Source of the DNA: Nonomuraea deserti | GTDB taxonomy: Bacteria > Actinomycetota > Actinomycetes > Streptosporangiales > Streptosporangiaceae | Direction: 5' to 3' | Assembly (NCBI RefSeq): GCF_004348685.1 | Contig: NZ_SMKO01000017.1 | Span: 25,323-89,322, forward strand | Length of the DNA stretch: 64,000 bases | Shown here: positions 6,982-14,880 of the stretch, one piece after another | How the letters are laid out: each line of letters opens with the position of its first letter | Position numbering within the stretch: position 1 is the first letter of the stretch | Translations under genes and position numbers: made by a program | Notes under the pieces: generated by a model | Told to the model about the DNA's origin: nothing | The model's database searches: none | Seen by the model: the letters and a program-made list of their open reading frames with translations, nothing else

Positions 6982-8333
6982 CGTCCCGCTCCTCCGACGT
7001 GCGCGGCCCTGCGCCTGCGCAGCAGCAGGCCGCCACCGACGCTTCCCGCCATCAGCACGGCTCCGCTGGTCATGAGCCCGAGCGGCGGCCCTTCGCCGGT
7101 GGCCGGCGCCTCGCCGCTGTCCACACCGCCCTTGGGCGTCTTGGGCACCTGCGCCCGGTAGTACCGGGTCGCGGTCGGGCTGGAGCTGCTCGTCGGCGTG
7201 GACGAACTCGAACTGGAACCCGTGGGAACCACGGCCACGTGATCGCCGCCGATGGAGTCGCCCTCCGGAGGCGTGCTGTCCTCGTCGGTCGGGTCATCGC
7301 TCGGATCGTCGTCCGTCGGAGGGTCGTCAGTCGGCGGGTCGTCCGTGGGCGGGTCGTCCGTCGGGTCGTCCGTCGGGCCGGGCACGGTGACGTCGATGGC
7401 CCCGGGGTCACCTTGGAGCTCGCACGTGGCCTGGTCGTGGGCCGGCGGCTCGGTGACGTCGCTGACCGTCACCCTGAACGCGTCGACGTAGGCGACCTTC
7501 GCCTCGGTGTTGATGATCTCCAGGATGTGCGGCCCGTATTCGAGCTCCGGCGACTCCCAGAGGACCTCCTTGGACGCGGTGCCCGTCATCGGGGTCCCGT
7601 TGCGGTCCTTGCCCGGCTCGACCAGCGGGTCGGTGACGACGTTGCCGTCGAGGATGACCCTGATCTTGCCGAGATCGCGCTCGCGCCTGGCGATGTAGGC
7701 GACCTTCGTGCCGACGAAGTCCAGCCTGGCGATGGCGTCTTGCGTTCTGGTCCTGTGCAGGTCGTAGAGGTGGTCGCCGAACTCCTCCGCGGTGGTCCTC
7801 CGCGTCCAGCCACCCGTGTACGTGATGTCCGGCGCGTTGTTGTTGACCATCACCTCGCCCTCGGCGGGGGTGAACCTGACGGTCAGGGCGCCGGGCTTGA
7901 AGCGGACCGTCCCGGAACGCCCGATGGATCCCTGGTCGGACAGCCCTTCGGGCAGTTCGAGGAACTCGCCCGGCACCAGCTCGCCCTGCTCCTGGCCGCC
8001 CCTCGGCCGTAACTGGCCGACCCAGGCGCCGCTGATGTCCACGACGCCTTCGAGGTCGAGGGAGGAGCCCGCGGGGAAGAACCCGGGCGAGCCGAACCTC
8101 GGATTGCCCTTGTACGAGATGCCCCAGCGGACGTTCATCAGCCCGCCGGCCTCGACCTGCGGCGTGATCGTGGCCTCGATGTCGACTCCGGCGCCGGCGA
8201 TCCCGCCGGTGCACTTGTAGGTGGCCACCAGCGAGGTTTCGGCCTGGCCGGGGATGGAGGAGGTCACGACGAACGCGGTGGAAGCGGCCGCGCCCACCGA
8301 TGCGGCGATCAACGCCTTGCGCCATCGACTCAC
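6978..8333 (-). CDS. Large secreted wall-anchored protein with Asp/Pro stalk, copy 2
   Basis: The protein has 451 aa. It has a signal peptide (~1-31), then a region of beta-sandwich character. Residues ~200-310 (KVAYIARRERDLGKIRVILD and HILEIINTEAKVAYVDAFRV) resemble carbohydrate-binding or jelly-roll domains. An acidic PTDDP repeat stalk and a Ser/Thr stretch follow. The tail is TPKGGVDSG, a hydrophobic helix and RRRR. Two cysteines (near 41 and 313) may form a disulfide. It is the probable client of the sortase coupled to it by ATGA. The start is GTG at 8333, with no strong ribosome site. Confidence 0.78.
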   Translation of the reverse strand: MSRWRKALIAASVGAAASTAFVVTSSIPGQAETSLVATYKCTGGIAGAGVDIEATITPQVEAGGLMNVRWGISYKGNPRFGSPGFFPAGSSLDLEGVVDISGAWVGQLRPRGGQEQGELVPGEFLELPEGLSDQGSIGRSGTVRFKPGALTVRFTPAEGEVMVNNNAPDITYTGGWTRRTTAEEFGDHLYDLHRTRTQDAIARLDFVGTKVAYIARRERDLGKIRVILDGNVVTDPLVEPGKDRNGTPMTGTASKEVLWESPELEYGPHILEIINTEAKVAYVDAFRVTVSDVTEPPAHDQATCELQGDPGAIDVTVPGPTDDPTDDPPTDDPPTDDPPTDDDPSDDPTDEDSTPPEGDSIGGDHVAVVPTGSSSSSSTPTSSSSPTATRYYRAQVPKTPKGGVDSGEAPATGEGPPLGLMTSGAVLMAGSVGGGLLLRRRRAAHVGGAGR

Positions 8334-8511
8334 GGGAGACTCCGATCAGCCACAAATACGCCGACGGTAGATCTTAGAGTCGAAAACACCCGCTCTACAT
8401 ACCGAACCCACCATCTCCGACCACTTGTGATGAACCCGTGTCCACGGCTCCCGCCGTACCGGGAAAGGGGGTATACCTCCCAGTAACAGAACCCTATTCC
8501 GGAGGCGACCG

Positions 8512-9657
8512 ATGCAGCGAGACCTCTTCGACGAGGAGCACCTCCTCTTCCGTGAGACCGTGCGCGCGTTCATGGCCCGCGAGGTCGTGCCGCACCACGC
8601 TCAATGGGAGAAGGACGGCGTGGTCCCCCGCGAGGTCTGGAAGAAGGCCGGCGAGCTCGGCATGTTCGGCTTCTCGGTGCCGGAGGAGCACGGCGGCTCC
8701 GGGATCCGGGACTTCCGCTACAACGCGGTGATCGTCGAGGAGCTCATGAGGAACAACGCCACCGGGCTCGGCTTCTCGCTGCACAACGACGTCGTGGCGC
8801 CGTACCTGGTGGATCTGACCGACGACGCGCAGCGGCGGCGGTGGCTGCCCGGCTTCGTGAGCGGCGAGCTGATCACCGCCATCGCGATGAGCGAGCCCGG
8901 TGCGGGCAGCGACCTGCAGGGCATCAGGACCACGGCCATCCGCGAGGGTGACCACTACGTCGTCAACGGGCAGAAGACGTTCATCACCAACGGCATCAAC
9001 GCCGATCTCGTGGTCGTGGTGGCCAAGACCGACCCCGAGGCCGGGGCCAGGGGCACCACTCTGGTCGTCGTGGAGCGGGGCATGGAGGGGTTCGAGCGCG
9101 GACGCAACCTCGACAAGATCGGCATGAAGGCCCAGGACACCGCCGAGCTCTTCTTCGACAACGTCCGCGTGCCCGTCGCCAACCGCCTCGGGCCGGACGA
9201 CGGCGAGGGCTTCGTCCAGCTCATGAACAACCTGCCGCAGGAGCGCCTGTCGATCGCCGTGGCGGCGGTGGCCGCGGCGGAGGGCGTACTGGAGCAGACC
9301 ATCGAATACTGCAGGACCCGCCAGGCGTTCGGGCGGAGCATCGGGTCGTTCCAGAACACCAGGTTCGTCCTCGCCGAGCTGGCCACCGAGACGGAGATCG
9401 CCCGCCACTACGTCGACCGGTGCATCCGCGCGCTCAACGCCGGGCAGCTCACCGCGGTCGACGCGGCCAAGGCCAAGTGGTGGACCACCGAGGTGCAGAC
9501 CAAGGTCATCGACCGGTGCCTCCAGCTTCACGGCGGCTACGGCTACATGACGGAATATCCCGTCGCCAAGGCCTGGATGGACAGCCGGGTCCAGACCATC
9601 TACGGCGGCACCACCGAGATCATGAAGGAGATCATCGGCAGGTCCTTCGGATTCTGA
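8512..9657 (+). CDS. Acyl-CoA dehydrogenase
   Basis: This full-length 381-aa acyl-CoA dehydrogenase catalyses FAD-dependent alpha,beta-desaturation of acyl-CoA. It shows AMSEPGAGSDLQGI and KTFITNG (flavin/substrate), RQAFGRSIGSFQ, and the C-terminal IYGGTTEIMKEIIGRS with E369 as likely catalytic base. CCGGAGG lies 7 nt upstream of the ATG. The gene is divergent from the wall-protein operon. The upstream region has a GGTATACC palindrome and a GTTACTGGG sequence resembling GTTACTAGG before the thiolase. Confidence 0.93.
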   Translation: MQRDLFDEEHLLFRETVRAFMAREVVPHHAQWEKDGVVPREVWKKAGELGMFGFSVPEEHGGSGIRDFRYNAVIVEELMRNNATGLGFSLHNDVVAPYLVDLTDDAQRRRWLPGFVSGELITAIAMSEPGAGSDLQGIRTTAIREGDHYVVNGQKTFITNGINADLVVVVAKTDPEAGARGTTLVVVERGMEGFERGRNLDKIGMKAQDTAELFFDNVRVPVANRLGPDDGEGFVQLMNNLPQERLSIAVAAVAAAEGVLEQTIEYCRTRQAFGRSIGSFQNTRFVLAELATETEIARHYVDRCIRALNAGQLTAVDAAKAKWWTTEVQTKVIDRCLQLHGGYGYMTEYPVAKAWMDSRVQTIYGGTTEIMKEIIGRSFGF

Positions 9658-9702
9658 CCTGTCACCGCGCGGGAAGCCCGCCCACGCCGCATACTGGACG
9701 AC

Positions 9703-9864
9703 ATGGACGGCGGCCTGATCCTCCTGGTCTTCCTGGCGCTGCTGGTCGCGTGGGGCCTCAACCGCGTGCGCCGGGCGTTCCGCATGGGCCCGGTCGGCTA
9801 CGCCGGTGTGATGATCGTGTTCATCATCGCCATGCTGCTCGTCTGGGGTCAGACGACCTTGTAA
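9703..9864 (+). CDS. Small two-helix membrane protein (53 aa)
   Basis: The translation begins MDGGLILLVFLALLVAWGLN, followed by a short RVRRAF basic loop and a second hydrophobic helix (VGYAGVMIVFIIAML), ending VWGQTTL. Two membrane helices with a positive loop predict a hairpin in the inner membrane. It lies 45 bp after the acyl-CoA dehydrogenase. No clear ribosome site is visible. Function is unknown. Confidence 0.6.
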   Translation: MDGGLILLVFLALLVAWGLNRVRRAFRMGPVGYAGVMIVFIIAMLLVWGQTTL

Positions 9865-10266
9865 CCCGAACGTCCCAACGGCCCCGGTCTCGGCCCGGCC
9901 GTCCGTGACGTGTGCCCGCGCCGCCGACTGGGCCGCCACGACGGACACTCGGTGGCCGAGCGGGCGTTCCTTCGCCGACCATCCACGCCCCCGTGGGCTT
10001 GTGTGTCATTTCGATGCCGCTCGTTCGATGGGTGATTCCACACGGGCAAGGGCCGTCGGCCCGTCGTAGCCGCGCCGGCGATCCTCTGTTCTCGCCGTAT
10101 CAGCACTGCCGTGCGCTCGGCTCCAGGTCGGCGGCAAGCCTCCAGGGCGAAGCGTTTCAGAATATAGACGGTCGTCGTTCGTTCTTGTAATGTTGCGGCA
10201 GGCCGCACTCTGACAGCGATGGCTGCGTCGTCAGACGGCTGCCGAACGACGTGAGAGGACAATCGC
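9865..10266. other. Intergenic region before the salicylate-type operon
   Basis: About 400 bp with no supportable gene. It should hold the promoter of the catabolic operon. GACGGTCGTC at 10167-10176 recurs in inverse orientation before the divergent transporter (18137-18146) and could be a shared operator. Confidence 0.4.
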
Positions 10267-10422
10267 ATGGCCCCGACCACCCGGCTCCCCACGACCCGCA
10301 CCGCCCGGATCGTGGGTCCGGCACGTTCTGGAGGGCGCCCGGACACCTTCCGCTTCTCCGACGACCCCGTTCTCGAGGCCCTCGGCCTCGCCCGTGTCTC
10401 CCAACAGGAGGTCGCCCGATGA
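10267..10422 (+). CDS. 51-aa ORF, possible remnant of gentisate 1,2-dioxygenase
   Basis: This ORF has a GAGAGGA ribosome site 7 nt before ATG, and its stop overlaps the next start as ATGA. The C-terminal part (DTFRFSDDPVLEALGLARV) resembles, from memory, the extreme C-terminus of gentisate 1,2-dioxygenases. The cupin core and iron-binding histidines are absent. It sits where that enzyme would be expected in a salicylate/gentisate operon. An in-frame internal deletion would explain it. Alternatively it is an unrelated short coupling ORF. Confidence 0.4.
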   Translation: MAPTTRLPTTRTARIVGPARSGGRPDTFRFSDDPVLEALGLARVSQQEVAR

Positions 10423-11231
10423 GACTCGCGACGATCCGGACCGCCGACGGCAACGCCGCGGTCCGCGTCGACGACGACGCCGCTGTTGAACTGGGCGCCG
10501 CCGACCTCGGCGCGTTCCTGGCCGACCCGGCCTGGCGGGCGGCCGCCGAGAACGCCGACGGCCCGCGGCACGACCTCGCCGGCCTCGACTACGCGCCGCC
10601 GATCCCGCGGCCCGAGAAGGTGATCTGCGTCGGGCTGAACTACCGGACGCACATCCTGGAGATGGGCCGCGAACTCCCCGCGTATCCCGCGCTGTTCGCC
10701 AAGTACGCGCGCGCCCTGGTCGGCGCGTACGACCCCGTCGAACTGCCCGCCGGATCCGCGGAGGTCGACTGGGAGGCCGAACTCGGCGTCGTCGTCGGCG
10801 CCACCGTACGGCACGCGTCGCTGGAGCAGGCCGCAGCCGCGATCGCGGGCTACACGGTGGTCAACGACGTCACCGCCCGCGACTACCAGTACCGCTCGGT
10901 GCAGTGGCTGCAGGGTAAGACTTTCGAGCGCAGCACGCCCGTCGGACCCTGGCTGGTGACCGGCATCCAGCCCGGCGAGGTCTCATGCCGGGTCGACGGC
11001 GACGTGGTCCAGCGGGCCGACACCGCCGACCTCGTGTTCGGCCCCGCCGACCTGATCGCGTACATCTCGAAGATCATCACGCTGGTCCCGGGAGACATCA
11101 TCGCCACCGGCACCCCTGGCGGGGTCGGCCACGCGCGCAAGCCTCCCCGTTATCTCGGCGAAGGCTCGGAGCTGGTGACCCGGGTCGAGGGCGTCGGCGA
11201 GCTCCGCAACAGGATCGTCAAGGGAGAATGA
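10419..11231 (+). CDS. Fumarylacetoacetate hydrolase-family protein, likely fumarylpyruvate hydrolase
   Basis: This 270-aa metal-dependent hydrolase has VICVGLNYRTHILEMG, VDWEAELGVVVG (metal-binding Glu residues), YTVVNDVTARDYQ, KTFERSTPVGPW and PGDIIATGTPGGVG, the standard FAH fold motifs. In the gentisate pathway this family hydrolyses fumarylpyruvate (or maleylpyruvate) to pyruvate plus a C4 diacid. The ATG at 10419 follows AGGAGG and overlaps the previous stop; an upstream extension lacks family similarity. Its stop overlaps the next gene. Confidence 0.85.
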   Translation: MRLATIRTADGNAAVRVDDDAAVELGAADLGAFLADPAWRAAAENADGPRHDLAGLDYAPPIPRPEKVICVGLNYRTHILEMGRELPAYPALFAKYARALVGAYDPVELPAGSAEVDWEAELGVVVGATVRHASLEQAAAAIAGYTVVNDVTARDYQYRSVQWLQGKTFERSTPVGPWLVTGIQPGEVSCRVDGDVVQRADTADLVFGPADLIAYISKIITLVPGDIIATGTPGGVGHARKPPRYLGEGSELVTRVEGVGELRNRIVKGE

Positions 11232-12802
11232 TGCGCGTCGCAGTAGCGGGTGGCGGCCCCGGCGGGCTCTTCTTCGCCACCCTCATCCGACGGGCCGACC
11301 CGTCGATCGAGGTCACCGTGTTCGAGCGGAACCGCGCGGACGACACCTTCGGCTTCGGCGTGGTGTTCTCCGACCGGACGCTGGCCGGCATCCACGAAGC
11401 CGACCCGGTGCTGCGCGAGGCACTCGACGCGCACGGCCGTCACTGGCAGGACATCGAGGTACGGCTCAAGGGCGAGCGGATCCACTGCGGCGGCAACGGG
11501 ATGGCCGCCATCGTCCGGCGTACGCTGCTCACCCTGTTGCAGGCGCGGGCCCGCGACGTCGGCGCCGAGCTTCGCTTCTCCACCGAGGTGACCCTGGACG
11601 ACCTCGGCGGCTACGACCTGGTGGTCGCGGCTGACGGGACCGGTTCCCAGATCCGCGAGCGGCTCGCGGCCGATCTGGGAGTCGAGGTCGAGACCGCCAC
11701 CGCCAAGTTCATCTGGTTCGGCACCGACTACATGTTCGACGGGCTGACCTTCGTCTACGAGCGCGGCCCCCACGGCGCCTTCGCGGTGCACGGCTACCCC
11801 ATCTCCGAGGACATGTCCACGTTCATCGTGGAAACCGATGAGGCGTCCTGGCGCCGCGCCGGGCTCGACGAGTTCGACGTGACGAGCCCACCGGGCGCCA
11901 GCGACCTGAAGTCGAAGGCGTACCTGGAGAAGCTGTTCGCCGGCCAGATCGACGGCAGGCGACTGCTCACCAACAACTCCCGTTGGGGCAACTTCCGCAC
12001 CCGCCGCACCCGCACGTGGCACACCCTGACGCCGCGTCCGGTCGCGCTGCTCGGTGACGCCGTGCATACCGCGCACTTCTCGGTCGGGTCGGGTACGAAG
12101 ATGGCGATGGAGGACGCGGTCGAACTCGCGCGTGCGCTCGTCAACCACCCTGGCGACATCCCCGCGGCGCTCACCGCCTACCAGGAGGCCGCGCAGCCCT
12201 CGGTGCGCAGGATCCAGGAGTCGGCACGGCCGAGCCTGGCCTGGTGGGAGCACTTCGGCCGATATCACGACCACTTCGAGCCGTGGCAGTTCGCCTACCA
12301 CTTCCTGTCCCGCAGCATCACCGACGAGCGGCTCGCCCGCCGGGCCCCCGATTTCATCGCCGCCAGCCACGCCGGCTGGGTCGCCGCGTACGGCGCCGAG
12401 CCGCTGCGCACGCCGTTCGAGAACGCCGGCTGGTCGGCACCGGGCCGGCTGGTGGGGGTGGCGACAGCGGCCGATGGCACCCCGACGGCGGTCCGGGGCG
12501 CCCCCGCCCTGGTGCTCTCGGCGGACCGGATCCCCGGCCCCTGGGGTGCGGTGGTGCGGGCGCCGGATACCGAGGCGGGACTGCCCCAGGTCTTCGGCCG
12601 GCTCGCCGAGTTGCCGGCAAGCAGCGGCCTGGTTCTGGCCGCCGTCCACGGCGGGACGCCGCTGACCCGGACGCTGGTGTGCGAGCAGGCGCGCATGCGG
12701 GAGCGGATCCCCGCCCTGCTGATCGACCCCGAACCCGACACCGACCGCGCGGTGACCACCGTCCTGTCCGGCCGCGCCGACCTGATGGGAGCCGCAGAGT
12801 GA
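11231..12802 (+). CDS. sdgC: FAD monooxygenase, salicylyl-CoA 5-hydroxylase-like
   Basis: This 523-aa flavoprotein has an N-terminal Rossmann motif (VAVAGGGPGGLFFA), then NRADDTFGFGVVFSDRT, VVAADGTGSQ and LLGDAVHTAHFSVGSGTKMA (FAD-binding GD motif). The FGFGVVFSD block is characteristic of salicylyl-CoA 5-hydroxylase and the hydroxylase half of anthraniloyl-CoA monooxygenase. The C-terminal ~120 residues end with TVLSGRADLMG, which looks like a shortened remnant of the OYE-like domain found in longer homologues. It probably converts salicylyl-CoA to gentisyl-CoA. The start could be ATG 11228 or 11231; AGGGAG favours 11231. Confidence 0.82.
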   Translation: MRVAVAGGGPGGLFFATLIRRADPSIEVTVFERNRADDTFGFGVVFSDRTLAGIHEADPVLREALDAHGRHWQDIEVRLKGERIHCGGNGMAAIVRRTLLTLLQARARDVGAELRFSTEVTLDDLGGYDLVVAADGTGSQIRERLAADLGVEVETATAKFIWFGTDYMFDGLTFVYERGPHGAFAVHGYPISEDMSTFIVETDEASWRRAGLDEFDVTSPPGASDLKSKAYLEKLFAGQIDGRRLLTNNSRWGNFRTRRTRTWHTLTPRPVALLGDAVHTAHFSVGSGTKMAMEDAVELARALVNHPGDIPAALTAYQEAAQPSVRRIQESARPSLAWWEHFGRYHDHFEPWQFAYHFLSRSITDERLARRAPDFIAASHAGWVAAYGAEPLRTPFENAGWSAPGRLVGVATAADGTPTAVRGAPALVLSADRIPGPWGAVVRAPDTEAGLPQVFGRLAELPASSGLVLAAVHGGTPLTRTLVCEQARMRERIPALLIDPEPDTDRAVTTVLSGRADLMGAAE

Positions 12803-14880
12803 TCCGCACCGCACCGGGGACGACGCGGCGACCGAACAACCTCGCCCCGCTGTTCGCGCCGCGCGGGATCGCCGTCGTCGGCGCGTCACGAACCCGGAAC
12901 AAGCTCGGTGCCGCCCTTGCCCGTTCCCTGTCCGGGTTCGCCGGCGAAGGGGGTCACCTCGCGCTGGTCAACCACCGCGACGACACCATGTACGCTTCGG
13001 TGCGCGACGCCGCGGAGAACGGACCGGTTGACTTGGCGATGATCTGCGTACCGGCGCCGGCCTGCCCGGCTGTGCTCGCCGAGGCCGCGGCGGCCGGCGC
13101 GCGGGCCGCGGTGATCTGTGGCGGGGGCTTCGCCGAGGCCGGCGGCCCGGGGATCGGGCTGCAGCGCGAACTCGCCGAGGTCGTCGCCGAGTCCGGCATC
13201 CGGCTGCTGGGCCCGAACACGAGCGGTTTCCTGGCCCCCCATGCCGGTGTCACCGCCAGCTTCGTCCCCGGCATCGCCCAGGTACGGCCCGGCAGGGTGG
13301 CCATCGTCGCGGCGAGCGGCGGGGTCAACCACGCGCTGGCGTTCCTGCTGGGCGAGGCCGGACACGGGATCAGCCTCGCCGTCGGCCTGGGCAACGGGGT
13401 CGACATCACCGCCCCCGACGTCCTGGACTATCTCGCGGACGACCCCGCGACGGGCGCCGTCGCGCTGCACGTCGAATCGGTCGCGGACGGCGCGCGCCTG
13501 GTCGCCGCCGTACGCCGGGTCGCGGCCCGCCTTCCGGTCGTCGCGCTCGTGGTCGGCAAGCACGACGTGGGCGCCTTCGCCGCGTCGCACACCGGCGCGC
13601 TCGCGACGTCCTGGCGGACCGCCCGGGCCGCGCTCGCGCAGGCCGGGGCCGTGCTCGTCGACGATGAGCGGGAACTGGTGGACGCTGTCGGCGCGCTCGC
13701 CGTCACCCGCGCCCGCCCCTGCGCCGAGCCCGGCGTGGGCGTGGTCACCGCGCAGGCGGGACCCGGCCTGCTGTTGCTGGACGACCTGCGGGGCCGCCGG
13801 GTGAACGTGCCTGAGCTGGCCGCCGCCACCCAGGAGACGCTGGCCGGGATCCTGCCGCCGCTCACCTTCCAGCGCAACCCCGTCGACACCGGACGCCCCG
13901 GCCCCGACCTCGGCCGCGTACTGGCCACTGTCGGCGCCGACCCCGAAGTCGACGTGATCGCGGCGTACGCGCTGCACGAGCCCGACGCGGTGGACCTCGT
14001 TGCCGCCGCCCGGGAGGGCCGCGCGGCGGGGGTGCCCATCGTGCTGGGCCTGGGCGGGGTCGGCGAGCAGGTCGTCCGGAACCGGCGAGCCCTGCTCGAC
14101 GCCGGAATCGCCGTGGCCACCGAGCCGCGCGGAGTGGCCGCGGCGACGGCCGCGCTGCTGGCCGACGCCCGCGCCCGCCGCTCCGTCCCCGCGACGCCCC
14201 CGGCCGGCGACGTGCCGACCGGCATCACCGGCGCGTACGACGAGCACCAGGCGAAGGAACTGCTCGGCCGGCTCGGCGTGGCGACCATGCCGCGGCGGGT
14301 GTGTCACGACCGGTCCGCCGCGCACGCGGCGCTCGCCGAGCTGGGCGGGCCGGTCGCGGTCAAGGTGCTCGACGCAGCGATCCTGCACAAGACCGAGGTC
14401 GGCGGGGTGCACCTCGGCGTCTCGGCCCCGGCCGAACTCGATGCGGTGCTCGACAAGCTCGACGCGATCGGCGCAGACCGCTACCTCGTGGAGACGATGG
14501 CGCCGCCCGGGGTCGATCTGGTCGTCGGCGCGCGCCGCGACCCCGTTTTCGGGCCGCTGGTGCTTCTCGGCCTCGGTGGGACGACAGCCGAGGCACTGGC
14601 CGACGTCGCCCTCCGCCTCGCCCCGCTCACCGCGGCGGAGGCTGCCACCATGCCCGGGGAACTGGCCGGCCGGGCCCTGCTCGACGGTTGGCGCGGCGGC
14701 CCCGTTCTCGATCCCGATGAGCTGGGTGCCGTGGTCACCGCCCTCGGCGAGCTCCTTGCCGCCAATCCCACACTCGACGAAATCGAGGTGAACCCGATGC
14801 GGGTCACCGTTGACGGTCTGGTCGCGCTCGACGCCGTGATCATCACTGAGGAGGCCGACGATGCCCAGCCTGATCAATGA
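12799..14880 (+). CDS. sdgB: ADP-forming acyl-CoA synthetase-like protein (SdgB-like)
   Basis: The protein has 693 aa. It has an N-terminal CoA-binding domain (GIAVVGASRTRNKLG), two succinyl-CoA ligase-like domains, and a C-terminal ATP-grasp part (VKVLDAAILHKTEVGGV, DEIEVNPMRV). The phospho-His candidate is in AASHTGALA. The family is acetate-CoA ligase (ADP-forming). In salicylate degradation of Streptomyces sp. WA46, a protein called SdgB is thought to move salicylate from AMP to CoA after SdgA; the operon context suggests the same role here. The GTG start overlaps the previous stop (GTGA). Confidence 0.72.
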   Translation: MIRTAPGTTRRPNNLAPLFAPRGIAVVGASRTRNKLGAALARSLSGFAGEGGHLALVNHRDDTMYASVRDAAENGPVDLAMICVPAPACPAVLAEAAAAGARAAVICGGGFAEAGGPGIGLQRELAEVVAESGIRLLGPNTSGFLAPHAGVTASFVPGIAQVRPGRVAIVAASGGVNHALAFLLGEAGHGISLAVGLGNGVDITAPDVLDYLADDPATGAVALHVESVADGARLVAAVRRVAARLPVVALVVGKHDVGAFAASHTGALATSWRTARAALAQAGAVLVDDERELVDAVGALAVTRARPCAEPGVGVVTAQAGPGLLLLDDLRGRRVNVPELAAATQETLAGILPPLTFQRNPVDTGRPGPDLGRVLATVGADPEVDVIAAYALHEPDAVDLVAAAREGRAAGVPIVLGLGGVGEQVVRNRRALLDAGIAVATEPRGVAAATAALLADARARRSVPATPPAGDVPTGITGAYDEHQAKELLGRLGVATMPRRVCHDRSAAHAALAELGGPVAVKVLDAAILHKTEVGGVHLGVSAPAELDAVLDKLDAIGADRYLVETMAPPGVDLVVGARRDPVFGPLVLLGLGGTTAEALADVALRLAPLTAAEAATMPGELAGRALLDGWRGGPVLDPDELGAVVTALGELLAANPTLDEIEVNPMRVTVDGLVALDAVIITEEADDAQPDQ

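Noticed and set aside
7290..7400. GGGTCGTC repeats as an intergenic minisatellite
   Set aside because: They are the coding sequence of the Pro/Thr/Asp stalk of the wall protein.
9912..10190. 92-aa plus-strand ORF before the salicylate operon
   Set aside because: Composition is not protein-like and there is no ribosome site; the region is more likely promoter.
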